64,000 bases of DNA from Quercus robur (lineage: Eukaryota > Streptophyta > Magnoliopsida > Fagales > Fagaceae). A program made the position numbers and the translations under genes. Location of the stretch: contig NC_065543.1 in assembly GCF_932294415.1 (NCBI RefSeq), forward strand, positions 43,422,277 to 43,486,276, given 5' to 3'. The notes under the pieces were generated by a model that saw nothing but the letters and a program-made list of their open reading frames with translations, was not told the origin of the DNA and made no database searches. Positions 33,731 to 45,540 of the stretch are shown one piece after another. How positions within the stretch are numbered: position 1 is the first letter of the stretch; the number at the start of each line of letters is the position of its first letter.

Positions 33731-34400
33731 TTATTTTAATTTGTATACCACATTGTTATTAGTAAATTATTATATTTTCTTTCTCAATAACTTTACGCTC
33801 ATTGCGCGCAAATTAATTGGCGCAATTGAAGTATTCAACCATCTAAAATTCTTTTGTTATTGCCTTTTCGTATTGGGGTTTCCAAAAGAGCGGCTATCTT
33901 TTGTTTATAATAGGGATAGTGTTTCTGTTGAATACGAGATGATTTTAGAAGGAATTGTATAAATTTTTATATAAAGAACATGGCAATGAGAGAAAGTAGA
34001 CATTTGAATTTTCTTATTGTTCCCATGGTTTATTTTTCTGATAATTTAGAAAATACTAATTGGATTGACATAAGGAATAAAATAATAATATGAAGGTGAT
34101 GTAAAAGATATGTTAATATAAATTGATATGTCAACTTTAAGATGAAAGATAAAATAAAAAAAGTAGTTAGATTTTTATTATTATTGTTATTGACTTTATA
34201 AATTGATATATCAACTTTAAGATAAAATTAAAAAGTAGTTAAAAAATATATTTGTTATACATTAATGTGTTAACAATCACAAAAAAAAAAAATCAAATAT
34301 TAATTTTTATATTTTTTAAAATCCAATTTTTTAAATGTTGTATGGTAGTAAAATTCTGAAATGTTTAGTATTTTTTATTTTATACTAAATTAAGCTAGCT
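33731..34400. other. AT-rich intergenic DNA
   Basis: No gene is supported. An AT-rich segment (TATAAATTGATAT.TCAACTTTAAGAT) occurs twice around 34116 and 34196. Confidence 0.45.
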
Positions 34401-34403
34401 TTA

Positions 34404-34749
34404 GGCTATGTTTTGGTTAGAGTGAAGAGAAAAGTATAAGAGAAGAGAAAGGAAAAATAAAGAAAAAAAAATGTTTTTGGATGTAAAGAAGAAGAAAAAT
34501 GAAAGAAATTGAATGTATTTTACACTTTTATCCCTTTAATTTATAAAGAAATAAGGATACAAATATAATTTCACACAAACATTTAAAACTTTTTAAGGGT
34601 ATTAGAATAATTTTATAAATTTAGATGGAAAATTAAAAATAAAAATTGGTGAAACCATAGAAATTTTTTCTCCCTCTATTCTCTTTTAACCAAACAAATT
34701 AAGTCTTTTATCTTCCCTTCTCTCACTTTCCCTCAAACCAAACATAGCC
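34404..34749. mobile_element. Tourist-like MITE with TTA duplication
   Basis: Terminal inverted repeats GGCTATGTTTTGGTT and (right, inverted) GGCTATGTTTGGTT. They are flanked by TTA at 34401-34403 and 34750-34752, the PIF/Harbinger target duplication. No coding capacity in 346 bp. Confidence 0.75.
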
Positions 34750-34752
34750 TTA

Positions 34753-35126
34753 ACATTTTCCTAACAAGAATAAGAACGAATACGAGTGAGATTTTGTGAG
34801 CCGCGTGTAGTTTCAACTGGTATGTGTGATACACGTCATGGCACGTTGAATCGTTCAGAACTCCTTCGTTCTCATTGATTATTGAGTCATGTATAATGCA
34901 CTGTGACTCCTTTGAGTTTGACCACCCTGACGTTGGAATGCAACTACTTTCTTTTATTCTTTATGTAATATTCTAATGCCTTTGATCCATCCAAAAGTTA
35001 AAGGGAAAAAAGAAACAAAAAAAAAAAACAACAGCCCTTTATTGCAGTAAAAGAACTCGAATGTGTGCCTTTCTGCTAGTTCCAAACAATGCAGAAAATC
35101 AAAGTGGTCCTATAAAAAAACGAAAT
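34753..35126. other. Intergenic DNA between MITEs
   Basis: I see no gene, RNA or regulatory signal that can be supported. Confidence 0.4.
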
Positions 35127-35129
35127 TAA

Positions 35130-35269
35130 GGGTCTGTTTAGTAATGTTGTTTTAATAACATTATTTAAGTGTTGTGAAAATGTGCGTGGATGAAAAATGT
35201 TGTAGAAATAGGTGTTGTGTTGTTTAAACAATAAAAATTGTTATTTAAACAATACAACTAAACACCTCC
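35130..35269. mobile_element. 140-bp Tourist-like MITE
   Basis: Starts GGGTCTGTTTAGT and ends ACTAAACACCTCC, flanked by TAA on both sides (35127-35129 and 35270-35272). Inner parts are also self-complementary (GTTTAAACAATA region), so it can fold as a hairpin. Confidence 0.68.
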
Positions 35270-35272
35270 TAA

Positions 35273-36824
35273 AAGTCTTTTTTATATGACACATAATAGA
35301 GTGGTCATTTTTTTGCGGAGGGATTTTCGGCGTAGACTCATCAACGTTTATCACAATACGATAATAAATAATACCACTTGTACTATCATTCAAACTACTC
35401 ACAAAATAAAGCAATACAAAAACTCTTACCATCAAACCACATCTAATAAAATAGAGATATAGAGTGGTCCTACTATATCAAAACAATAGATCTTTTATTC
35501 AGTTAACGGTTTTATGTTTAATTGTTTATTAACAATAACATATGATTTGTAAAGAAAGAACCATGAAGTATCCTATTCTAATTTTTTATAAAAAAAATAA
35601 AAACCGGAATCCATAGCTGAATAAAGGAATTATCTTTTGGCTGGATATACCTGTCTCCTACTCTGGAAAGTTAAATTTTATAATTTGAGGCTAAAAGCTT
35701 GTTTAGCTAAGCAGTTTGCCCATAAGTCTTATCTGTTTTTTTTAGAAAAAGAACAAGCAGGAGAATAAATAATTGTATATGTTAATGTGATCCTTAGTTA
35801 GGGATATATAATATGCTCCAAATTGAATTTTAACACTTCGTTGGCATTTTTGGCATAAGCTTCTTATAATTGACCTGTCTTGTGAAAAGTTAGTGTGCGT
35901 TGGAGTTCTATGCTTCTATGTAGTTCACTGAATGGTATAGTTTTAAAGATGTCTGTGTCTTTCTTGCTCTCAATCATGATATAGTTTTTCCCTAGTAAAG
36001 GAATAATCTCTCTCAGGCCATCATGCCTTCTCGCTTGTCTAGCACTTTACAGGTTTACATCCCTTTCACCAAAAAAAAAAAAAAACCCATTTGGTGGTTG
36101 GTATGTCTATTGAAGTATTAAGATAGGACAATCAAAGTCGCGAGTAATTTGATAACGAAGAGAGGACTTAGACGTATTCCATGTGTCACTAAGTCTCAAC
36201 TAAAATTTCAGATGCAAACAATATTACACTCAATTCGTGAGCTTCACCTATTAGTTGTGGGATCCTCATGCTATGAGTGTGATGTTATATACATCCGAAA
36301 TATTAGATATTTTTTCAGTAGAGACTTCGTCAGAGCCAAGCATGATTTTACATACTTTTGTGTTGTTTAGTTTATGCAATACTGGTAAAGGGACACTTAA
36401 CAAAATCAGAATCATAAAGCTTATGTTTTCTTAATTGCTAAGAATCATATAGCTTTGGTGTGTGCAATATATGACTATGACACTTATGACAGTGTACCAT
36501 CCCTAGCTCAATGGTTTTACACCTCAGGCATCTATTTCCATAGAGGCTTTGAAATTCCTCTGAATTTTGGACCCAGGAAGAAAGGAACTACTAGTTCCAA
36601 TATGCACCAATTTGAAATTTTTTATGCTGACCAATTCCTGGATCACTCACTAGACTCTTCGGTTAGGAAATTTGACTAGACACTTGACTATGATGTCAAT
36701 CAAGGATATAATGAGGCAGTCAAATTCAACTTTGACGACTTTAAACCAATAAATTAACTTGACTCCAGAAATCATTTGAATACATACAACCTTGGAAATA
36801 AATTGGGGGAATTCATTATTTATT
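35273..36824. other. Gene-free intergenic region
   Basis: AT-rich, short open frames only (for example plus 36455-36679, 74 codons), none with a known domain or supporting splice structure. I see no reliable feature. Confidence 0.45.
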
Positions 36825-37135
36825 TTTCCGAATTGATCAAAGTGGAACTCAAAAATGTGATTAGGTAATACATTTAAGATACATGATGTCGATTAGCAAG
36901 TAAAGAGGATTCACGGATCGACCATTATATATTTATATGTGGCTTAGTCTATATTTGTTTCGATAAAAAATCTTATTTGTTTTTCCGAATTGGTCAAAGT
37001 GGAACTCAAAAATGTGATTTGCTAATACATTTAGGTACATGTAGGAAAATGTGGATTAGCTGGTAAAGAGGATTCATGGATTGACCATTATATATTTTAT
37101 ATGTAGCTCAGTCTACACTTGTTTTTATGAAAAAC
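36825..37135. repeat. Tandem duplication, about 153-bp unit
   Basis: Two direct copies share TCCGAATTG(A/G)TCAAAG, GTGGAACTCAAAAATGTGAT and GACCATTATATATTT stretches. The first copy starts near 36827 and the second near 36982. Confidence 0.7.
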
Positions 37136-37189
37136 TTTATGCAAAGATAAATTATGCACTTTCTTATATTTGATAATAATAAAAAAAAA

Positions 37190-37365
37190 AAAAAAAAAGA
37201 GTTAAAAGAAAATTATCTTTTAACTCAACTTATTTTAAGGTTGCTACCGAATAATTTTTTTTAAAAATACTTTAAAAAAATTGAGTTAAAAGAAAACTAT
37301 CTTTTAACTCAACTTATTTTAAAGTTGTTACCAAATAATTTTTTTTTTTTAAATACTTTTAAAAA
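37190..37365. repeat. Tandem duplication, about 85-bp unit
   Basis: Two copies of GAGTTAAAAGAAAA..ATCTTTTAACTCAACTTATTTTAA followed by GTTGCTACCGAATAA or GTTGTTACCAAATAA. Within each copy GAGTTAAAAG and CTTTTAACTC form a short hairpin. Confidence 0.65.
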
Positions 37366-37578
37366 ATTATTTTTCAAAAAATATTAATTTCGAAACAAAT
37401 AGAAACCTCCCTCACGTTGCAACTAGAATGGAAAAAGCTATGACTGTTATGATTCAGTGGTCCACATAAAATGGACCAATTATTATGCTGTAATAAAGTT
37501 TCCATTAGAATTCATTGTAGTTGTTAGTTGTTACATAATTCAGATCAACACACGACGGTGTAATAATTATACATTCTT

Positions 37579-37620
<42 letters not shown>

Positions 37621-39556
37621 GAGAATGATACATTCTTCCAATTTAATTCACATAATTTAAAGTATTACAATGGTGGGGACATATAATTAAGATAATTTTT
37701 TTTCTCAAAAATTAACTGCATTTTGGAGTTCTGATTACAAAATTAATTTTGAGAACTATCAAGGTGTCAAATATGGCTCTAGAACTCTCTAGCTTTCCTC
37801 TAGAGTAGGGTTTTTTTTTTTTGAGGGTGTCCCCTAGAGTAGATGATACTAAAAAAAAAGTGCAATGGTGATCCTGAACAATTAATTTCAAAGTTGTTTT
37901 TGGGAGTTCAGAAAGGTCATATTGCACCCCCAACAATCTTAAAAATAATGTAGGAATGCTTAATGCTCAATGTCCATTTGACATTTAAAAAAAAATTCAT
38001 ATAACTTTTACAGATATATGAATGTTAAATTGTAGGAAATTAAATAAAAATTATCTTCCTTGGAGCACAAAATAATCTAGTTTTTCTTCAAATAGTTGAA
38101 AAGGTGAAATATAATATTGTCATAACTTTCATAACATGTGTTTAGCAAAAAAATAACTTTCATAACATGAAATGTCTTGTTATCAAAATTTGTGATAAAG
38201 TAATACATAGAATACAGTTCTTCTGGGCCTATAACTTTTGTTCCACAATACTAAAATACAAAATGGTATTAGGGATGGAGTTATGTAAAAGTAATACCTT
38301 TCCAGCCTTAATAAATCTTGAAAAAAATTGTGTGATATTTTGTTACTTTAAGTAATTGTAAAGGCAAAATTTAAAATTGTTTGGATGAAAAAGATTGCTT
38401 AGACAAAATTTTTAATAACAAGTTAGGAAAGTTGGCCATACAAAGAAATTTTTTTAGAGAAATTCTATTGGGGTTTAGACTTTAGAGGATGCTTTTTTCC
38501 CCCTTGAATAACTACTCTATTGATATATTTTTTTAAAAAAAATTTATTTTTAAAATTCAATAGTTGTAATAGAGAAGAGAGCTATGAACCTTGAATGTCT
38601 CAATTAAAAACACAAAATAATGTTAGTTGAACTTTATAACTCTTGGCAACTACTTTATTGAACTAAACTCCCAAAAGAGAACATGGAGAGGGAAAGAGCA
38701 CTGCATGGGTCCATTTCTTTCCAAAGCTTGGACTACAAGAGAAGGTAGAGAAGAGATGGACACTGGCCCGGCCCAATGCAAAAGAGGTGTCCATTGGGCT
38801 GAGATATGGGCTGGAACATTACCCTCTATATTCAGCACAAAAGATAAGGAAAAATTCTCCGTTAGTGTTTACAAGTTTCAACATGTCCTCTGAGATAAGG
38901 CTTTAATAATCCAATGAAGACTCAACTCAGGCTCAATGCATCACCTTCAAGAATGAATTTGAAGAGACTTTTGTCAATATATAATATCTTAAGAATGATG
39001 TGTGTGTGGGTATATATATATTGTTTTGATGTAAAATTTTGAGATTTACGTAATATTGATATTGTATTATAAATTGTTTAGCTAAAACCCTTACATTCAA
39101 TAGTACTGCCAATTTCTCTCATGTATAAAAAAACATGGTACTTAGTCTAGAAACATTGCATGATACCTGAAGTACTAGATTGTACTAAAAAAACATAACC
39201 AGCAGCATTGATGTTAGTGATCACATGGCCGCCATTCAATTCATATTTGGGACTATCCAAAAGTAAAGAATTGTAATCTAGAATTGCTACTGAGCTTGGC
39301 AAAAGCCATATGCATGTAATATATACTTTCCTCCTTTCATCCCAAGTCATTCTAAACATGCACATCACCAGGAAATCATGTTTGAAATTTTGTTTATGTC
39401 CAACAATTGGGACTGATATTACTTAGTCCTCTCCTTAATTACTCTCAGCTAAACTTAGTTGTTTGTAGCTTACTTCCTTTTCTCTTATGTAATGCCAAGG
39501 TTCTATACTACTTGATTATATTTGTCTTATTATATGATTGGATGTGGCTTCATGGA
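37366..39556. other. Gene-free intergenic region
   Basis: Contains a nearly 40-base poly-T tract near 37580-37619 and a (TA)n stretch near 39013. Around 38660-38890 is a more GC-rich patch with an 88-codon open frame and no recognisable domain. Nothing else is supported. Confidence 0.45.
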
Positions 39557-39846
39557 GGAAATGGCTAAATGCCCTTTATTTGTACAGTCTTTTCAAAGTA
39601 TTTAGCAAAATGTCCTGTTTTGAAACTCGATTTTAACAAAATGTTAAAATCGAGTTTCGCGTAAAACTAGATATCCTCAAAATTGAGTTTTATGTGTATT
39701 TTTAAGTAAAACTTGACATTTGCAATGTTGAGTTTCACTTAAATTTTTAAAAAAATTCAAGTGGCAAAATATGCATAGAACTCGACTTTGGAAAGATGGA
39801 TGTTTTGCTACGTACTTTAAAAATAAAGGGCGTTTAGCCATTTTCA
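39557..39846. mobile_element. Small foldback element with inner perfect palindrome
   Basis: Left arm GGAAATGGCTAAATGCCC pairs with the inverted right arm (GAAAATGGCTAAACGCCC), and the match continues through CTTTATT, AGTA.TTAGCAAAA. Inside, 39622-39658 is a perfect 17-bp inverted repeat (GAAACTCGATTTTAACA, loop AAA). No target duplication found with certainty. Confidence 0.55.
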
Positions 39847-40825
39847 CCCTTCATACTTCATACCCTTAGAGATGACCACATGGCCCCATTGATCTTTAAC
39901 AAATTTTCAGAATCATAGCTCAAAGATGAAATCCCATTGCTGCAAGGTTAAAAAGGTAACATTTTTCTACCTGGACATCCATAATTAAACACTCATGCTG
40001 TGTGAAAGCCCCCATTTCTCCAAGCATAAGTGGTATTCTATTCCACCTGGACATGTTGATTACCTTTTATAAAAAAATCCTTGTCCTCAGACCTAGTTAC
40101 CAACTTGAAGATTCACTTTTTAACTGAACGTAATTTTCTAATATTCTTTTTCCTAATTTCTGTGCTTTTTTTACCCCATTATTTTCACATTGTAGATTAT
40201 TGATGCATCAGTAGTGAAAATAATGAAGCATTATCATAGGTTCCGAACACTTTCTAATGCCACATATATATGAGGCATGCATGGTAGTTCCAAGTTGCTA
40301 GACACTCATAGGTTGTTCAATATCATTTCTTCAATTAGTTGAATCGTTTGTTTAAAATAGTTTCTCTCGTCAAACTTGTGATTATTAGAAACTGAAACAG
40401 ATCTAGTCATTTCCTTTACACAATGAACTAACTAATTTAGTTAGATTTAATCTAAGTTTAACCAAATAATTCACCCGTTTTGAACCTGACTCAAATGCTC
40501 TTGAAGCCAAGCATGTGAGTATGGTGGAGTTAGAGAGAGAGAGTAATCTTTATTTTCATCTCAAACCGTTGGAATGAAGATGGCATACATCATGCAAATT
40601 TAGTTAAATGGGAGCAAGCCAACATGCTTTTCTTGCCTTCACACTAGTCATACCTTTAAACCCCTCTACTCCATCCTCTCTTTCCTCTCAAAGAGCATTT
40701 GCAAAACAAGTTATTTGAAGTTGCATCACCATTATCTAGCTCTCTCATCATCAACTCTCTTTTCTTTTTCCTTTTGTTTCCTACTTTCTTTTTTCATTTT
40801 TGTGATTTTTGGATTAACAGATAAG
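39847..40825. other. MYB upstream region
   Basis: No gene. It precedes the MYB start and ends with a CT-rich 5' leader. An in-frame upstream ATG at 40715 would add a hydrophobic 37-residue extension that the family lacks. Confidence 0.45.
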
Positions 40826-42902
40826 ATGGTAAGACCGCCTTGCTGCGACAGGCTGAACCTTAAAAGGGGTCTATGGACTGAAGAGGAAGATGCAAAGATA
40901 CTTGCATATGTCTCCAAGCATGGCACAGGCAACTGGACAGCTGTCCCCAAGAAAGCAGGTTAGTTTATATGGGTTGGATCAGACTTATAATATGGACTAA
41001 TTATAACCAGATTTTAGTTTAACTGATAATTTTGATACTGTATGTGAGGCTGTTGTGCAGGACTTAAGAGATGTGGGAAGAGCTGCAGGCTAAGGTGGAC
41101 TAACTACCTGAGGCCTGATCTTAAGCATGACGGCTTCACACCTCAAGAAGAGGAGATGATTGTTAGGCTTCATGCAGCTATAGGTAGCAGGTGGGCTTCT
41201 TATGAACTTACTATAGTAGTTCCTCTCTCTCTCTCTCTTCACTTGGTTTAATTCTAAATTACTTATTAAAAGGGAATAAAACTCTTTTTGGATCTTGTTT
41301 TTTAAGCTTCCTGTTTCTTTCCTTTCATATTCCATGTTGCTCTTCCAACATTCTCTTTCTCATGTAGAAAGTTGCAATGCATACAAGTCATATTTGCTAT
41401 TTTCTCTCAATTTTAAGTTGATTTTCCTCCCAGAAATCATTTAATTCTAATTACTCTGGAAACAATATTCTGTCTCAAAGCAGAGTTTATCACATGCATT
41501 CCCTTGCGCTTCCTACACTTCATATTTGTTTTCCAACACTTACCATGTATATAAGCTTATTTTTCATATTAGCATCAGAGTTTACAATTTTCCAAAAATA
41601 ATTTTCATATTCTAAAACCACTTTCCCACTCTTGCATTTATGCTGTCTCCACCAGTCTCTCTAAATACCTTTTTTGAGTTTTTCTCATCCTTGTTCCGGG
41701 TATATCTAACTTACCAAAATCTTGGTACTTTTGCGCACTTCTGGATTTTAGAGAAACAGCTTCTTACAAAATAGAATGACTCAGGTTGCTTTGCAGTTCT
41801 GGTTTCTCTCCTCTCTGAAGAAAACAATCAAAATTTTCAAAGCAACTCCAAAATCTTCAGCACCCCCCCGCCCCCACAAAAATCGGAAAGAATATCCAAA
41901 ATCTGGCTATGTATTACTGTTCTGTATTTTTTATGGAGAAAGTTGTGTCATTTCTCAGAAGATGATAACAAACATAACTACCAACTATAGACTGTTTTTT
42001 GTTACTAATGCTAGAGTAATGTGACTAATGTCTCTCTCTCTCTCATAGTCTCATGGTTTCTGTGGTCCAGGTGGTCCATAATAGCACAACAACTTCCTGG
42101 GAGGACAGACAATGATGTTAAGAACTACTGGAACACCAAGTTGAGAAAGAAGCTTTCTGAAATGGGAATCGATCCTGTTACTCACAAGCCCTTCTCTCAA
42201 ATACTTGCTGATTATGGAAACATTGGTGGCTTCCGAAAACCTGGCATCAGAGTTGGACCTCTTAATAAAGATTTGAAGAGTGCAATTATGTTAAAATCAG
42301 AACCATATCCAGCTGCACCACAGGGATTCCAAAACTTCAATAGCCAATTGATGACTGCAAAAAAAGAACCAATCCAAGATACCCTTTTCAATAACAATCA
42401 TACTGACAACTACCCATCGGATCTTCTCGCTGAGCTCCAAGCTATAAAACTTGTCACAGAGGCCTCAAATTGCTCTAACAATGAGACCATCCCACCACCA
42501 GCCTTTGCTGAGGCCTCGTTGTCATCATCTTCAGTGTCATATTCTCCTACATGTTCTACTACAGCGGCGCAAGAAAAGTCATCCCTAGACTTCAGCTGGC
42601 ACGACTTTCTTCTTGATGATGCATTTCAACCAGCTGATCCTCAAGAACAAGGAACCACTGCCGAGTATTCATCAAAAGAATTTGCAAGCCAAAAACAAAA
42701 AGGGATACTGCAAATTAGCGACACTGACAATGAAGCTGCCATTCAAGAAAGTAATACCAGAGCTAAAGCAATAGAATGTGCAGTCATAAGCAATGACTTT
42801 GAAGCTTCATCGTCCTCTGACTTTGCTTTTGTGGAAGCCATGCTATATCAAGAATATGAAATGTTGTTAGACTTCCCTAACCTGGAACCATTCTACTACT
42901 GA
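40826..42902 (+). CDS. MYB35: R2R3-MYB transcription factor, MYB35/TDF1-like
   Basis: Nuclear DNA-binding regulator. Exons 40826-40958 (133 nt), 41061-41190 (130 nt) and 42071-42902 join to 364 residues. The exon 1 and exon 2 lengths and intron phases are those typical of R2R3-MYBs. R2 runs from about residue 14 ([16 protein letters not shown]) and R3 from about 67 ([20 protein letters not shown]), with the usual Trp spacing and [18 protein letters not shown] and [19 protein letters not shown]. After R3 comes [19 protein letters not shown]. The [15 protein letters not shown] start favours the MYB35/TDF1 group, which controls tapetum development in anthers, over MYB80. Residue 2 is V, where the family usually has G (MGRPPCC). 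The C-terminus is acidic and S-rich, likely an activation region. The subgroup assignment is from memory. Confidence 0.85.
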
Positions 42903-43365
42903 GTCTGAGTCTTCCCCAAGTTTTATGGCATTTTGGTGTTCAGTAGGTTAAGAATTACCGAATAAGGATTTATTGGTTTCCTTTTTTTTTAAATTAGTTT
43001 TCTAACCTTTTCAGCATTTATGGGTTGAGGGCTAACAGTTTATCATTGTGTTAAAATTATGGTTTTCTACTTCTAATAGTTTGTTCTTAGACTATTTATC
43101 ATGTACTTAGATGCATCACTATTTTTTTTCCAGCAGACCATCCTCTAATGACATAATATTAAAATTGTATTGTTTCAAAGTTCGCCCTCCATAAGAAAGT
43201 TTACATTGGACTAGAGATTTCCTGTTTATTAATTTGAAGTTTCTGCAGAAAATGTACTATCATATCTCTAGGGCTAATGCTCTTATACTTGTTGGTAAAA
43301 TACAAAACCTACCCCTTACGTTCGGGCTAATGTTAGGTACTACCAAAACTTTTCAAAAATATCCT
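42903..43365. other. MYB 3' flank
   Basis: AT-rich, likely includes the 3' UTR. No further gene seen. Confidence 0.4.
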
Positions 43366-44060
43366 TGATGATGCCGAAAATCACCAATCAGTTACACGGT
43401 CCTCATGTGCTCAAGACAATACCTGCACAACACAAAACAAGAAGACTTTAGGAGAGTACCGGTGTGGTACCAGTCAAAGACCCTCCAATAGTTAAGTTAG
43501 AGAACTCTTCACAACTCTAGAGTGTCAAAGTTGGGATAAATTATGCGTATCTTAATTTGTGAGGGTTTTGGAGTTTTTATAGTAGTGTAGAGTTGACATT
43601 CGTTTCTTGGCAAAGAGGGTATTTCCTTATGGGGAAGATCCTCATAAAAGTACGTATTTTACGAGATCCTTTCCATATAGCGATTTTGTTGATTAGGGTT
43701 AGCCGTGAAGTGCAAGATATTTCATTTTTAAGTTTCTTAAGGATTACTTAAACTGCATGGAGGTCACGTGACCCTATCACTGTCCACATTGCATCCATCA
43801 GCTTGAGGACAGTCTTACATCATGTGAATGTTACGTGACTCTGTCACCGTCTAGATTGTACCCATCCGTCTTCTTGCACGTCCTTCAGAAAGAATCCGTC
43901 CTTTTCCATACTAATTTCAACCAAAAAGGTACTGTTGCTCATGTTTGATCCAGTAGAATGAGACCGTCCACGTTCATTTTATCCTCTTCAGCCCCATTTG
44001 GCATAAATGTTACTTAAAATCGTTTTAAAATTCCGCTGCTCCGCGTCTTCCTTCTCCATC
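43366..44060. mobile_element. Possible degraded solo LTR
   Basis: A 0.7-kb block of higher complexity begins TGATGCCGAAAATCACC. It contains GTACCGGTGTGGTACC, CAAAGACCCTCCAAT and promoter-like AT-rich stretches that look like an LTR to me. No partner LTR, PBS or clear target duplication is visible. Confidence 0.33.
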
Positions 44061-45135
44061 CCGAGTTGCTATTTATCTGTCACTTAGACACTCCCTAGTG
44101 CAAATATTTGCCATAGACACTCCCTAGTGCAAATATTTGCCATAATGCAGTCATTGTAACAATCAAGATCAGCTATTAAAGAGAAGCAATGAATAAGGAA
44201 CTTTCAAATGGTTTTAAGTGTCGTTTGTATTGAGGGAGCAAAGTGAGTATTTTAAAAAAAGTTTTGGTTGAATTTGGTATTAGTATTTTATTCTTATGTT
44301 TGAGAGGAAATATTTGTAAAAATAATATTTTTTTAATAACAATTACTTAAATTGGTAATATTTTGAAGTTATTTTAGAATCTGGTCTCTTTTTTCTTTTT
44401 CTTTTTTTTTTTAAAAATTGTATTTTGACTTCAACTGATTTGGATGAGTTTTAAGCGTTGAACATGTAAAATCCCATATGGTTTCAAACTGTGCTAATTT
44501 AATTCAAATAATTACTATTATTTTGCAAATTTTGCCCTATTTATAAGCTCAGCCTAATTTATTATTATTTTTTTCTCTTTATTAAACAACTCGTAGGCCG
44601 TAGGAAATCTAATCTAGGTCAAAAAAAAGATATTCATTATGCAACCGAAAACAAAACCTATTAGTTTTTTTTTTTTTTTTTTAGGAACTCAAAACATATT
44701 AATTAATTAATTATATGGCCTTATTTGGAACTCAAGTTTTTCGAGTTCTAATGTGAAGAACTTGAGTTTCTGAAACTTGATTTCCATCGGAAACTTTTAA
44801 AAGAATATTATCTCAGATTTTTCTTTATGGAACTCACTAGAAGCTTAAAAAAAATTATAATCTCAGGTTTTTCTTCATAGAACTCGAGTTTCTAAGAGTC
44901 ACATAACTAATACGTTTTAATGTTTCTATTTTGGTCAATATGGCCAAAGAAAGATAAAGAAAAATACCAATCTAACCCACTCAAAGATATGATGTAGTTA
45001 ACCCTAAGTTACTACTACAAATGTTAGACGAACTCTTATTATGTAATGTATTATAAATCTGTTTAAAAAACTCTATATATTACTTTCTTGTATGTTTGTT
45101 CTAATAAGAATTATTGTTTTTTTTTTTTTAAATGA
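44061..45135. other. Gene-free intergenic region
   Basis: A 30-bp direct repeat (AGACACTCCCTAGTGCAAAT...) lies near 44087-44142. Around 44710-44900 several GAACTCGAGTTT-like stretches recur in both orientations, resembling the palindromic motif at 39622. No gene seen. Confidence 0.45.
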
Positions 45136-45375
45136 CGTGGGTATGTTTGGATATCATTTATTTTGTTGAAAACTGAAAATTGAAAATATCATAACAAAAT
45201 AAATTTTAAATATGTAAATAGTACCTTAAAACTTATTTTTAATGAAAATTTTGTTGAAAATAAAAGTTTATGGGTCTCGTAAACCGTGCATAGATCCACA
45301 AAAACGCGCTTCTTACAAAAAAATAAAAACACAGACGCAGACGCAAAGAAGCTTTTGTCCAAACGGGTATGTAGT
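45136..45375. mobile_element. Probable MITE upstream of the 45541 gene
   Basis: Left end GGGTATGTTTGGATA and right end TGTCCAAACGGGTA are imperfect inverted repeats, with AT-rich interior. Target duplication unclear. It ends about 170 bp before the next gene's start codon, so it may lie in that gene's promoter. Confidence 0.45.
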
Positions 45376-45540
45376 TATTGATCTTATTCCCAATAAACGA
45401 CCTGTAGCAAACCATTCATTACACTATTGCAATGTTCAGATAATAAAACACAGAGCAAACCAGAAATAGATACAGAGAATCCACGGGTCAATCAGATTCG
45501 GATCAGAAAGAGAGAGAGAGAAAGAAGAATCAGGAAAAAA

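Noticed and set aside
40826-42902. Assignment to MYB80/MYB103
   Set aside because: The R2 start ([16 protein letters not shown]) fits MYB35/TDF1 better than the QWTPEEDNKL type of MYB80. The uncertainty remains.
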